A stretch of DNA of 64,000 bases from contig PEDN01001354.1 of assembly GCA_003864495.1 (NCBI GenBank), forward strand, positions 372,001 through 436,000, in the 5' to 3' direction. The DNA comes from Nemopilema nomurai (lineage: Eukaryota; Cnidaria; Scyphozoa; Rhizostomeae; Rhizostomatidae). This document shows, one piece after another, positions 13,401 through 25,613 of the stretch. The notes beneath the pieces are model-generated. The model worked only from the letters and a program-made list of their open reading frames with translations. It was not told the origin of the DNA and searched no databases. Every line of letters begins with the position of its first letter. The first letter of the stretch is position 1. The position numbers were made by a program, and so were the translations under genes.

Positions 13401-16400
13401 TGCTCTTCTTGGCATCGGCAAGTCTTTTTTAGATTAAGCTCAACTTTTTCAAGAGAAACATGATCCATTTATTGATTACGTTAAGCTGCATCATGGGATA
13501 GAGGGAATTAGTTCCTACTTGAGAAATTGATCGTGCGTGGATGAGGATGATCAAAAAGGGGTTAAAAGCTACCCCTGGAAGGCACCATTCTTAACCCCTG
13601 CAAATTTTGGATCGATAAGGTCTATAGCGCAAAGTCTCTTTGAAAGGAACTGTCCTTCAGCACGTCTTAGAGAACAGGACAGATTACCGTCTCAAATTAT
13701 TCAACTACTGCAATGGAAACAAGCTTCTGCGATCACTATAAACAGTTCTAATTTTTAGACATGGCTACTTTATTTCTTAATAAACGCTCCATCGCTTATA
13801 TTTGCGTTGAAGTCTTAAGTAGCTCAAGCAAGTAAATCATATTTCAGCTTGATATGTTTAATGGCATTTTCATATTTCATGATACCTCTTAAAAACTGTT
13901 ACTTTCAGTACTTCATAAACCTTAAAACATAAGCTTTGTTTTGGTAGACAGTGAAATTGGGTTCCGCGAACACGCCTATTACGATCTTAATAGGCCTGTT
14001 ATCAGGTTCTCTGTTAAGAATCCCACAGAATGGAGCAGTGGAAGGTCTGAAGCGCCAGTGCCACTTTGCAGGCCTGATTCGAAGCGTGAATACAGCTTAC
14101 TCACCCCAGCCAATGATGCAGTACAGGTGAAGGTTCTGGTTGCTATTGAAAACCCTTTTGGTCATGCGCAGAATGAAGAAGCCCTCGACAAACATCCAGC
14201 ACCCGACTGTGAGGTAGAGGTAGTGAAGCAGGACAGCGGCAAATTTGCAAGCAGCCTAAGGCGAAATGCACTTCGATTACTTCATTCAGCAAACTGAAGC
14301 TAGAAGGTTCTGTAGCATAGACCATGCTTCTTTTGAAATACTCTTCTTTATTGTGGGAGAGAAAAATCGTGAGAAAGATAGGCTTGTCAAGGTGCTGAGC
14401 ACGACAAAAGTGGTATCTTAGCTTAGAAATGTGAAATAGATTGTTATCAGATATAAACAGAGGAAATGAGCAGGACAGATAATATGATTCAGAATGTCAT
14501 TCAAACAGGAACACATAAGAGTATAAAAGCTGAATTAGAATGTAAAAAGAAACATAAACAACAAAAATTATGAAGAATTATAAGAAAATGTACAGATTTC
14601 AGTAAAACAGGAGCAAGTGAGTAAATGAGTAAATACAAGAAGAAATTAAAACTTAGAAAGTTATGAATCCATAGAATGATTAGCAGTAGGGCGGAAAACG
14701 CAAACAAAAAACAAAAAGACCAGATGAAGCAAGAAATGGAGCAAAATAGTGACGCAGGGGGAACGCATGCAGAAGAGAAATGTGGCATTGTAATATGACA
14801 TAAATGAAACTGCACCTTTGTGGTGAAAAACATTTCCATGCAAAGTTAGAAAAAATATAATACAAGCCAAAGAAAGTCTCACCCTGTTTTCAGTGGATTT
14901 GATTGCAGAGAGAAACGTTGTTTGTGCCAGTATAATTGCTAAGCTAAGATTAAAGTGCACAAAGTTGTTTGGTCTGCTCAGCGTCCTGTTTGAAAGAGAA
15001 ACAAACCTTATCATTCAAATAATGTTTTAATCGCACAATTTGTACATTTATAGCAACAGTTTGATAATGAAATAGCCTAAAAATTTTACAGGCAGCTTAC
15101 GGTTTGTTTTGTAAAAAGTCATGTACGCTTTTATTAGTGCCAAAAATTGATTGGCAATGACGTATAAAGCAATTTTCGAAAAAAACCTCTCCTTTAATTG
15201 AAAATCTGCCTTTAACAAGAAATCAAATTTCAGCTTCACAAAAATCATATTGAAAGTAAAGATGAGCACGTTTGAAAAAATTCGTTCTAAAAATGTAAGT
15301 TTTTAACTTGCAAAAGTACCAAAATCTAACAATGAAAAGGGAAGACGTTTGCTAAAGTTGGCAAAGGACAAGGCACTTCAAAAAAAGCTGGCTACAGCCG
15401 TATAGAGAAAACAAGTTGATGGGAACAGATAACTGCGATGATTCACCTGGATAAAATGAAAGATGCAATCGTGACAAGGATGCCGATGTATGACAGTGCA
15501 AAGCAGACGTATGTGATCACGTTGATGGTGAACAACTCGTGCCTGCTGATCTACGATTCAAAGGAAACAGGTTAGTATAGGCTAGTCAAGATGGAGAGAC
15601 CGGTCTGAGCACTGGCTGCAATATATGACAATCAGAGAAAGTATGCGGATAAATGTGCTTGCATATTAGACGTATCTCTTGTAAGAAGCAGAGGTTGAAT
15701 CTAACTGTACTTAATTTCAATTTGAACTGGTAAATCATTTTTAGGCATTGTAAACCATTAGGCTAAAAGTAAATAGATTGCTTAAATTTATTTAGTAAGT
15801 AATGTGCTAATCATGAAGGCTTATAAACAGCTAGTTGATTATCGAAACTCTATTTATTATGCAAAGTAAGAAAAAGTATTGAATATATAAAGATGACACT
15901 GTCTAGAAGATGCTAAATCCCTTTAAAGCCAGACAGCAAATCTATTAACAATTTCATTCATCTTAAATTCGATTGCTTATTACTATTTCTCAAACCAATA
16001 ATCATCCGTCAATCTGCTGTTGACTTTAAAATCATACTCGACACCAATTTAAACATTAGGTCCTAGAAACACGCTGAAAGGCAAATTTCAAAAGCCACTC
16101 AAATATTTCAATATTATGTTAACTGAGAGACAGATAACTGGCCTAACTTTAACTCAACACCGGTTGATACCAGAGGCAATTGGGCACTGACCGGTTTTTG
16201 TGGAATAACTTGCATCAGCGACGCGAATGTAGTAAGATGGAAGCAGTGACACGTGGTCCCATTAGAACCGCCTGCTACTTTGAAACAGCCCTCTGTTGAC
16301 CACGTCTTCTGGCTATTAGAAGAGAATGCTTATACTGAAGCAAACAAATGTCGCCAAAGGGTTAACTTTTGTTAAGAAACTATTGAGGTCTAAAATAAAC

Positions 16401-19400
16401 AATTAATGTCCTACGCTTGTACGCTGTTTTTGAAGCAAACAGCTAGAGGATTATGGAAAGGTCGGTAAATGGCGACGTAAAAGCACCCCATTATTATTCT
16501 TGCTTCATTTTTAGCTTACCACAAAGAACGGGATGTGAGTAAAAGAAGATCATACTTGAAGATCAGTATGAGAACATCATCACTATTTAGAAAAATGATT
16601 GCCAACTAAATTAGGTGAGAAGGAGCCTTGAAGAAGTATCTAAAGGGACTGGAGATTAAGGTAGACAGCAGCCATTTTCGTGTATATAGGCACCGGTATC
16701 AAGAGCTGGAAACTCACAAAAGGGTGAAATATTATGGTAACACTATGCTGTCTAGCGATAGAATCTTGACGAAAGAGTAAAGTAGATACGAAAACCTCCT
16801 TACGCGATACTCCAAAACACACATTCGCTGTCTCGTCGTTGATCTTCCTGTGGAAGAGAAATTGCAATTATCATTCCAATGAGAAAATCACAAAAAATAA
16901 GATTGTCAGCATGAGTCAAAAATATACATTATGTTCATTCATCTAGTGCAAACAGAAAGCAACAGCCTAAAAGAAATTAATGAAAAAATGATCTGTTTAT
17001 TCATTTAATATTCTTAGTATTCATTTTGAATCTATGCTAGGATAAAGTACTCTGAAACCTTTTTATACAAAAATTGATTATGCTTTGTGCTTTCTGTGCA
17101 AAAAATCTTTTTAGCTATTTGTTTTGTACTACAAGCTATTACAGTGATTTTTCATCATCATTTGAAATTTTTGGTTGAAAACAGAATTCACCATACTTTC
17201 CAGATATAATGTACAATATTGTTACCTTACAATGCAATTCACTTTAAGAGCCACAATTAGTGGTTTTTGGCAAATCTACATAAAACCCAAAACGATTTTC
17301 TTTTTTTAATAAAAAATTCATAAAGTACTTTTATTAGGTAAAAACCCCGGGACCTTACAGAGAGAGAGTTTTGTTGGGCTTCTGATACAAAATTCGTACC
17401 TGGACAACCTATAAGAGTCATGGAACATGCAAGCAAAACATATGGTATTTCCAATAAAGAATTTGCTACACAAACTGCAAAAAAAATTACTAGAAATAAA
17501 AACCCACTGATATAAGCCAACCTACAAGAATCAGAATCTATAATGTCTTTCATTGAAACCGACAATTGATTTGTAGAAAACTTACATAAGCCCATGTAGA
17601 AATAATCAGAAAAGCCCATTGCCTGCAAGAATGCAACGGGAACTTTGGTCTAATACACAAACTATCATTAGCTGTAGGGGCCACGTGCAATTTCTTTGTT
17701 GAGAATCCCTGACCAAAATCATGTGGGCAGCACTCTTTGTAACTGTAACTAATCTAATAGCCAACTGGGCAGCAAACTTCATTCTTTGAAATGAGATTTG
17801 TAAAGAAAAACTGCTCTGCCCCTAAGTCTAATAAAGATGACTCGAGATCACATTAAGCGGCACATACGGACGCAATTAGTTCCATTAAGAATCCCTCCGA
17901 ACACCCGGCAGATCGAAATACTTCATCTTGAATTCCCACACGGGGGGTCGGGGTGCAGCTTCCTAGATTTCCACGTGGAATTCGTTCTACTGAAGAACAT
18001 CGAATAAAAAGATGAGACATTTTGATGTCTTGTGACTGTAGCTTGATGACAATGATGACACTAGTCTGTCCCAACAATCCCCAAACCTCGCCCCCACACC
18101 CCTAGCTCGGTAATTTTTTTAACTGATCAGGACACGGAAATAGGATAACTCGTTGAGCAATCTTATGAGAATTTGCTCTATTTTCCAAAGTATAAAATCT
18201 AAAATTCTTGCATATTGCTACTTTTTATTCACTCCTTTAAGCGGTCTCAATATTATTAAGCTGCTGTCATATAAAGATGAATGAATCCTAAGGAACACAA
18301 TAACACCTTCTTTTTCCAGAGAGATTTGTAATAGCACTACTTTCCATTTCCTCTCGCGACATATGTTTTCTTGCTCTTGAAACTCAGCATTACGCGAAAT
18401 AAGACGGATACACTGTTTCGAGAACCCGTCGTAACATGCAAACTGCTTTGAATCGATACAAACGACAAATCACTAAAAGACGCAGATACCTGTCGCTTGC
18501 TTTGGAAGGTCATCGCAATAGGTTCGGTGAAGTTTAGTGCCTCGTAGAGAACGGAAAATGTCATGACGTCAGAGTCCAGCTTCCACATCGTTGATCTGTT
18601 TAATATAGAAAAAACCTGTAGTAAACGTAAAAAGATGCAAAGCCAAATAGACTGAGATGTAACCAAAGAGTTATAGAAGATCAATTTTGGTAAAGTAGAC
18701 ATTAACAGACCCTGAAACTGATAAAATCATTGCCCAGTTACAGAAAAATCTGAGAAGTATTGGACATTTTATCAACAGTTATCAATAAGATTTTAGCACA
18801 CCCATCAAATAGAGAATGGTATTGCAAAGAAGCGGTGACGCATTTACCCATGAGCTAACCAGGCCAAATGGCCCCCCTTAAGTTTAGGGGGCCCATTGTT
18901 GATGAAAAACTGTTGATGAAATGAGTAGGAGGGCAGATATTTTTTGTAGGAGTGCCCCCATCAACTTTGGACCTAGGGCCCCGACAGTCGAATGAGCTGC
19001 CCTGTTAAGGAAGACAGCTGAAACCTTGTACGTTGATTAAGGTAATAATTGGACTAGCGTAAAATGAAAATCACCCAATTCAATACACCGAGAAAAAACC
19101 CCAAAAAGTAATGAAACAGGGAGATTGAAAGCAAGCATAAAGGAACAGAGATTAACTTTCATTCAAAAGCCGAACTTCATGTTTAATCCAATATACGAAG
19201 AGTCAAAGAACGCATTGCATTGCAAACGATGAAATTCATTGGACGAAGGGGAAGTCAATAAGCTACGGGGAGTGCCTTTTCAGTCTATAGTTTCTTTGAA
19301 TTCTTGACGAATCTATGACATCAAGAGCAAATCCAATTCTGGTCATTCTGTCACGCGAATTTCCCCGCAGATTTAATCGTTCAGTCTTTGCACGCCATCA

Positions 19401-22400
19401 TTTTGAATGGAAAAAAGTGCATCAACATCTTCAGTTCTGTCTACAGACGTAGCCAAAGAAAAATTCACAAATTTAGGAATGCGGAACTAGTTGTTTAGCA
19501 GTTGCGATCGAAAACTAGAGGATGATATGGAGAGCGTATGATTGGCTGTAAATAACCAATCACTGTCACTTCACACCTATATTAAAAAAAAAAGACGAAA
19601 ATCATAAAATCCAATGTGCATTATTGGAGACCTGGGTCGAGTCAGAGTTTACACTACCTTGAGTGGTTGTATGATTCCAGAGACAGTATCTAAATGATTG
19701 ACTTAATAAGGCAAAGCAGTAAAAAGCGACACCTACGAATTTCCAAAGGCAACCTCCTGGTTCATGCTGTTGGAGCCCTCTATGCTGCTGTGCGCAATTC
19801 CAATGGTCGCTGCGAAGGCGGCTGATCCATTGGTAACTATAGGAAGCAGATATCGCATTGAGAAATGCTACCCTGTAAACTTAATATTGGATTAAATAAT
19901 ACAGCACACGGATAATGTTTACATGACACTGAAACGAAGCACGGATACAAGAATCTTGAAATAAACTACCGAATAAAACGGGTCGAAAATTGCCTGCTTA
20001 ATTATGCACTCTAAACCTTTTTTATAAAAAGAACTTAAATGTCTTTTTTATTATTTTTATCCTAATATGCAAAATAGCAAACCGGGAAAACTTTCCTTCT
20101 CTTTTTCAAGTCAAACGGCATTCTGTAGAATTGCACATCTCTCTCGACTTCTAAATGAAGTGGCACTGGATAAACCTGCTAAATCTCTGATTCTTCGGAG
20201 AAATCTCTTCTTCAGAGAATCGAGATCTCTGATTCTTCGAAAAGTCAGTCGCAACAAGACAGATTCTAATAAATAAATTGATCAAAAGCATTTCTTAACA
20301 AGACATTTACCACTCAGAGCGCTTTGCGGAAGATTCAGTGAAGCTTTGTCTCCGATCGAAGTGAAAAGCTGGCCTTGAAATACGGATACGCTGAATTTCC
20401 GTATTTGTAACTCTAGTAGGAAAAAGAAAATATTCAACACAATTCAAGATCTGAAAATATATTATAAGCCCGTTGCTAATAATTCATACAAGCTCCAAAC
20501 GTCAAAATGTGTAGCTAGATTTGCCTGAAGATAAAGTTTTGTCTTCAACAACAAAAAGCTTTTCCAGGCCCAACTATCACAGTCTCGTATCAGAATAGCC
20601 TCGCATTGGCCTATAGAACAAATCACCTTTTAACGACGTTCTTTATCTACTTTAACGAGGCCTGTTATTCTCAAGTTTGATTCGAGCAATACGCCTCAAT
20701 GCAAATCTAAAACTATGACGCAACGCTCTACAACAACCAGAAACCAATGCTCTTTCAAAGTATTTCGCATCCATACTGCTTTTGGTATGATCTATACTGT
20801 CCCAAAGTGGGCACTACTGTTCCAAAGTGTCCATTACTGTCCCAAAGTGGTCAATACTGTCCCAAAGTGGTCATTACTGTCCCAAAGTGGTCATTACTGT
20901 CCCAAAGTGGTCAATACTGTCCCAAAGTGGTCAATACTGTCCCAAAGTTGTCATTACTGTCCCAAAGTGGGACAGATAAAACACGTCGAGCTAATCTTAG
21001 TGTATGGGTACGGTGCCTCGTCATATAGATAATCACCTCCCCCCCCCCAAAAAAAAGTTATTGATAACAGCAAATACAATTATCAAATCACTATGAATAA
21101 AATTCTAAAATCATTTCAAGGCGAGAGTAGGCAACCTTCGTGAATATAAAAATGCTGGCGGTGTTCCGTGACTTTTGACAGGCATTGTGTTTAAGCATCA
21201 GAGTGTAATGTGATGTGAAAGGACAGAGAACGAAATGAAGAGAAACAGTACTCATGACGTCGGTTTCCACCGTCTCTGTGACATCGGTCTGGTTTGAATT
21301 GAGCAGATCTCTCGCTGCCTTTAATCCAACTTTCTCTAATTCCAAAACGGGGTTTGCGCCGGCAGCTGTGTTCTATTGAAATCAAGAGATCGGATTAATC
21401 AACTGGATCAGACTACTCAAGACGAAGGCTCGGTGGCAATGGCCTCTCAGACATCACTGTTTGAAAAGCTGTTTGACAGTTCAGTGTTTATAACATGGAA
21501 ATGTAATTACTTGTTATTTCATACGTTGCAGTAGATCAAATTTGGCGGCGGCAGTAAGTGAGCTGATGATAAAGATGGCAGTGAAATGAGAATTAAAGTA
21601 ATTATTGCAGTCGAAAGTTAATGATTGCCGCACTATTTGAAAAAAAAACCATAATTAATACAATCAATTCATTCAATATATAAAAACGATATATATATAT
21701 GTAATGATGATCAACATAATGATGCTACTGTCAACAAGATGATCAGTTTGATGTTAATGGCAGTTGACATGATGAAGCTGATCATATTCATCGTAAAAAA
21801 GTGATTGCAATGATTATCAAGTGATAGGTATGATGACGAACATGATGCTTAGAATCAGCTATTGGCCAATCAAAAAAGTAAAAAGTAACATTTGAAGAAA
21901 ATTTAGCGATTTGGCAGGCCTGTGACGTATGAAGAAAACTTAGATAACCATGAGGTACGATTCACTTGGACAATTGAGAAAAGGTATGCCAATCAGGTGT
22001 CCCAAAATCGAATTGAAAATGGTTACCTTGAGGAACTCGTCTTTATAAGGCCCAAGAGATGGTGATCCTGCAAACAGTTTCTCCGCCGCATTTGAGCCTT
22101 GACGGACAACTACAACGAATAGGGTACAAGCATCACAAACGTTATTCGGCGATGCAAAACCATCACCCCATGGCTACCCCCAAATGATGCTGGAATGGGG
22201 CTAAAGAACAAGCTATGTATCTCTATTTCAAATAAATATTTTCTGATTGGCACTGAGCTATGCTACTTCATGCAGGGGTCAAAGACCCAATGACCCATTG
22301 CTTTCTTAATTGAACGGAAATAAAAACGGTCACATGCGTATTTTTCAAGGCCGAGTAAGAGCTCTTCAGGTTGGAAAATATCAAAATTTATAAAGATCCA

Positions 22401-25400
22401 CTCCCATATTCATATCAATCTTTAACTACGCATTCCCTACAATACGAACTCTTTTGAAGGGCTACGGTTTCAATGCTTCCATGCTATTTCAAAATTCATG
22501 ATTTTATACTTCCAGCCATGCTTTCTAGCAAGAATGCAATCTCAAATGCCCCACCCCAGGCAGCCCCCTGCATCCCCTATGTGAACTCTCGTTTACACGG
22601 GATGTGACGTTCACAGAGCTCGATGTAACGTGGGTATGCACTACTACAGACCATTGGGCACGTGACGTGCACGAGACATACACGTGACGGGCACTTACCG
22701 ACTTGGGTGCTACACACTGCTAGGGCATTCGCTACACACGATTGATCATCAAGGGTCCGAAAAGTGGCACCATTCAAAGTCTTTGTCTTCGTTGACATCA
22801 TCACACAGTACAAGTTGTTGCTTGGTTCGCCAGTGGACCACTTGGTGTCATTTGTGTAGATTGGGGTCCCATCGCCCCACTTGTACGGTGACTGCAGACG
22901 AAACACAAAGACAGCCATGTAGAAGATGGATTTATGCCAGAAGAACAGCTTCAAGGAGTTGAACGGCATGATGCAGTATGATTAAAGTTTATAGGGCAGG
23001 ATGCAGAAGAAAATGACTTTTATTCTCCATTACAAAAGTTTATAGATTTTTCGGAAAGATAAAATTAATTTGCAGTATGAAAGGTAAACTGTTCTTTCTT
23101 AAAAGCTGCACTATCCTTTGAGAACTTCACTCTCTGGGTAAAATTGTGCACTGAAAAGTCCTAGTTACGAAATAAGCTAGTGTCACTTGGCCAGGATAAC
23201 TTGTCAATTTCGCGAAAATTTGTGGCACATAAACCGAAGCACTCGCTCAAAACTGACAATATCTATACACGGTTAACAAATATTTCTATTGAACTTCGTA
23301 TATCCTTCATCGCCTACTCAAAGAACAGCTTCCACTGAAAAGCTGATAGCGCTCTTCTGCCATGAAAATTCTGCCAAATCAAGTTTAAACATCAACGCTT
23401 AAGTGTCTAAAAGGATTTTGTCGAAATATCAGACATTTGTCATCAAGTCGAGGCATTTCAACAAAAGCTAGAGATTCAGCCATTAGCTAGCTTGCATACA
23501 GACTTTCGCGTATCTCCCCAGAACTCTTTATGTTAATTCGTAGACTCTACAGTTCTGGCACGATAATGAAAAGCCTGCGTTCAAAAATACTCAAGGCACT
23601 TGCGCTTGGACTTACCCCACTTCTGAAAGCAGCAACCCATATCTTCTGCAGGCCCATACCCGACCCAACCAGACCCTGTGTGATGAATTGCATGGTCTCA
23701 ATGTCCTTCGCTATGGGCAGTTTCATTTTGGGGTTCAGTGACTTGCAGTGGTTGTTTGCGGCGCTCCAGCTACCGACGAAATTGGTCACCACGAAACAGA
23801 TCTTGGATCCCTTGTACGTCCACGGGTAATCAAAGGCACAACTTTGGGCTAAAAATAATGATGATAATTGTCTTGCAGAAGAATGCAGGCTTGCTATGAA
23901 TCAATTGCAATAAAACGAATCTTCATTTAGCAGAAGTACATTATACACAACCATCACTGTCATTCCTAAAGATAGCCCCCGTAAGCAAAATCTTGAAGAA
24001 TTTTCTTTTTTCCTGACAGTTCGGACGTGCTTAATAGATTTCAAATGTTTTTAAACTAATCGTTTCTATGAAATATTAGGGAAATACCAACTCGAAAAGT
24101 CGCATACAACTTATGCCAGATGGCAAATATTTGCAACGAGGCTTCAGTAGGATCTAAGATTAACTCTTGTAGTTTTTGTGGATCTTAGATTCGCACGTAT
24201 ATTTTGAAGTAGTCCATAAAGCAGCCTGTTTTCGTGGTTATAGCAAAACTTTGAGTTTCATTAACATCTGCTACGCCAACTAACCTTGGGTGGGATGCAC
24301 CAGAGCCTAGGAATAAAAAAGGAAAGTAAGTTGGCGTTCAGAAGCTTCGAAAGCTAAATAATCGAAGCAGCTACGTCACTTCTTTTGCTAAATGGACGCT
24401 CTTAACCATCTTCCTGTGGCCTCTCAACAACAACAAAAAATACATAAGGCAGCTTGGAATGCTAATTCAACAGCCACACCAGTAGCAAGCTACAAGCTAC
24501 AATATAGACCATTCTGTTGCCAAATGAATTGTTCCTATGTTATGAAATCAGGCTCTCACAGAATATCGTACTACTGGGATTCACCAATAAAAACTATAGG
24601 AAAGTGTAGATCTTCTAGGCTAATCTTCTGCTTCAGAAATAACCAAAGGAAAAGCTGTGGTAAAGAGTTTCGAAGACTTGGGTTCCACGTTGCTGGAGGC
24701 AATTCCGAAAAAATGACGTTGATTCTTGATGAAATTCCGTACTCTTTGAAGAGATTCATTTTGCAATGAAATTATTGCAGAAAGAAGAAGCAACTGGGTT
24801 TGTAAAAATCGATATTGAGAAAGCATTAATTAATCAATGACCAGTGTTTTCCCGGTGATTCCTAAAGAAACCTGTACGAGGTGGTTGATGGAATCTGTTT
24901 GACAGAACAAGGTCAAGAAACCCAGCTTAACACACCTTTAGGTATAAAGAAATAAAAATTATTGGAAAAGGAAAATACAGGATTCGTGAACCATTCTCTA
25001 AGGTCTGAGTTCCGCTTATAAGACGACAAAGGGACACAAAGTTTTATCCAAAGGAAAACCGAGTTCAAAGAGCCTTAAATGCACAATAATGTCTACCCAA
25101 ATTAACACAATTAGTAAGCTGACCTCGGTACACGATACTCTTAAACTTGGGAGTGAGATTAGAAAAGATATACCTGAAATCTGCAGATTCAGCTGTGTGA
25201 ATATTGTGATTAGCCTTCAGTTGAATGAACTCGCGGTCTCTGGGCGACCAGTTTTGGCAGATCATTTGCAAGGCCAGGACAGTTGGCACAAAAAACATTC
25301 GAAGACAAACGGGACATTGAAAGACATCCTAGGCAGACAAGCTGATCTGAAGTTACTAGGCATATTACTTAACCTAGCACTATACTATTTAATGACTCTA

Positions 25401-25613
25401 ATGCTTTTTCAGCTAATGATGGAATTTCAGCTAAGGAACATGTAAGGGATCACATAGTATCACAATATCCAAAAAGCTGACCTGTGTACTATTTCCTGGA
25501 TTGACTTACAGCCTTCAAGCTTTCCCACAACATGGAAATAGAGAATAGGTGTAAAGGAAAGCGCCTCTCACCTTGACCATAATAAGAGCCAGAAGAGAAA
25601 ACAGCGTGGCCAT
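7485..25613 (-). CDS. Adhesion (class B2) G protein-coupled receptor with N-terminal C-type lectin domain, 21 exons, 676 aa
   Basis: Exons, 5' to 3': 25613-25572, 24306-24285, 23848-23616, 22891-22699, 22109-22027, 21372-21252, 20412-20311, 19836-19737, 18595-18490, 17962-17922, 16312-16192, 15550-15447, 14985-14883, 14255-14105, 12734-12668, 11227-11161, 10289-10204, 9854-9728, 8892-8851, 8130-8077 and 7550-7485. Every junction is phase-consistent and the total is 2031 nt. Layout: signal peptide (1-22), C-type lectin domain (25-159), GAIN region (about 165-345), GPS (342-381, cut at L374/T375), seven helices (about 395-632) and a 44-residue tail. Family marks are C460 in TM3, CWL at 531-533, PLLGLTW at 592-598 in TM6 and GFFIFLFHC in TM7. 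The chosen ATG has a strong context (AACATGG). An in-frame ATG at 25637 in a poorer context would add 8 residues. Ligand and coupling cannot be inferred. The weakest joins are the short exon 10, the exon 11 donor (an in-phase alternative adds 7 residues) and the GC-AG intron. Confidence 0.92.
8940..8995. repeat. 28-bp tandem duplication in GPCR intron
   Basis: Two adjacent 28-base copies (8940-8967 and 8968-8995) begin AAAGCTAATAAA and end AAATTATGTTT. They differ at one position. Confidence 0.85.
9855..10203 (-). other. Probable GC-AG intron between TM5 and TM6 exons
   Basis: The upstream exon must end in phase 2 to keep the TM6 frame. The only available GT (CAA/GTGCAT) would leave phase 0, which no acceptor matches. 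Splicing at TGG/GCAAGT gives phase 2, and GCAAGT is the usual form of a GC donor. The acceptor is ACTGGCAG/GGTTGG. Joining restores the reading frame into VGIKAVAVLLPLLG. The intron also holds a run of ATCAAT-like hexamers (about 9875-9945). Confidence 0.65.
11560..11955 (-). CDS. Unrecognised 131-codon open frame nested in GPCR intron 15
   Basis: The frame lies in the same orientation as the receptor, between the TM4 and TM5 exons. It stays open upstream of the ATG to about 11988. Its composition is protein-like, with charged and amphipathic helical stretches such as QQIERLISVLIRRVL and an acidic SDESEHDY near the end, unlike the hydrophobic or low-complexity shadows elsewhere. I recognise no domain. 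It may be a fragment of a retrotransposed gene, an alternative exon or chance. It is not needed for the receptor frame and ends in a stop codon. Confidence 0.22.
   Translation of the reverse strand: MKMIQLPWSNNSSQLSQHVLASWCRQLHESVLPQLRICYSKPQIEQVDSCDYQQIERLISVLIRRVLHVICNYTTIDPFMGVFSSFNTSCAVGYMINSLCRLAKTRKQISDESEHDYAEIFLFTEFTNAYR
16192..17962 (-). other. GPCR proteolysis site (GPS) exons with HL/T cleavage motif
   Basis: Exon 17962-17922 gives VWEFKMN and exon 16312-16192 gives TWSTEGC, then TTCHCFHLTTFASLM. C357, C369 and C371 match three of the four GPS cysteines. The first one, normally just before the W, reads P-V-W (residues 341-343) in this model. Self-cleavage is predicted between L374 and T375, exposing a tethered agonist starting TTFASLM. 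The upstream acceptor is preceded by a mediocre pyrimidine tract, so an unseen alternative start for that small exon could supply the missing Cys. Confidence 0.85.
20795..20973. repeat. 20-bp minisatellite, nine copies, in GPCR intron 6
   Basis: The unit is TACTGTCCCAAAGTGGTCAT, starting every 20 bases from 20795 to 20955. The first, second, eighth and last copies carry point changes, and the last base of the middle copies alternates between A and T. Because 20 is not a multiple of 3, the array reads open in more than one frame. The plus-strand frames across it (20715-21032 and 20747-21028) are therefore artefacts. A short C10-A8 stretch follows at about 21039-21056. Confidence 0.95.
22699..23848 (-). 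other. C-type lectin domain exons of the adhesion GPCR
   Basis: Two exons (23848-23616 and 22891-22699) encode a complete long-form C-type lectin fold. Six cysteines sit at residues 25, 39, 56, 128, 151 and 159. The family pattern predicts pairs 25-39, 56-159 and 128-151. SWSAANNHCKSL is the first helix and IWVAAF replaces the usual WIGL core. The calcium-site loop reads EPSNN rather than EPN or QPD, and the strand before C151 reads TLDDQSC rather than WND. Classical calcium-dependent mannose or galactose binding is therefore doubtful, and a protein ligand is as likely. Confidence 0.9.

Larger units (their letters stand above)
8851..15550 (-). other. Seven-transmembrane block of the adhesion GPCR
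   Basis: TM1 is on 15550-15447 (ITYVCFALSYIGILVTI), TM2 on 14985-14883 (HFNLSLAIILAQTTFL), TM3 on 14255-14105 (AVLLHYLYLTVGCWMFVEG) and TM4 on 12734-12668 (GIPAIVVGCIFAGL). TM5 is on 11227-11161 and 10289-10204, TM6 and part of TM7 on 9854-9728, and the TM7 end on 8892-8851. The TM3 cysteine (C460) and the second-loop cysteine (C531) should form the usual disulfide. Nearly every helix sits on its own exon, as in other animal adhesion GPCR genes. Confidence 0.93.

Noticed and set aside
13941..14297. 118-codon plus-strand frame
   Set aside because: It is the antisense shadow of the TM3 exon (14105-14255).
17853..18077. Minus frame containing SAGCSEG followed in another frame by NGTNC, like a broken second GPS
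   Set aside because: The real GPS is encoded at 16192-16312 with all exons in phase. The resemblance is short and would need a frameshift.
20715..21032. 105- and 93-codon plus-strand frames
   Set aside because: They are produced by the 20-bp minisatellite, which is open in more than one frame, and lie inside a receptor intron.
22684..22962. 92-codon plus-strand frame
   Set aside because: It is the antisense shadow of the second lectin-domain exon.
25065..25298. Minus-strand frame beginning MFFVPTVLALQMIC, like a signal peptide, in receptor intron 1
   Set aside because: Its only good donor leaves phase 2, which does not fit the next receptor exon (phase 0), while exons 25613-25572 and 24306-24285 join perfectly.
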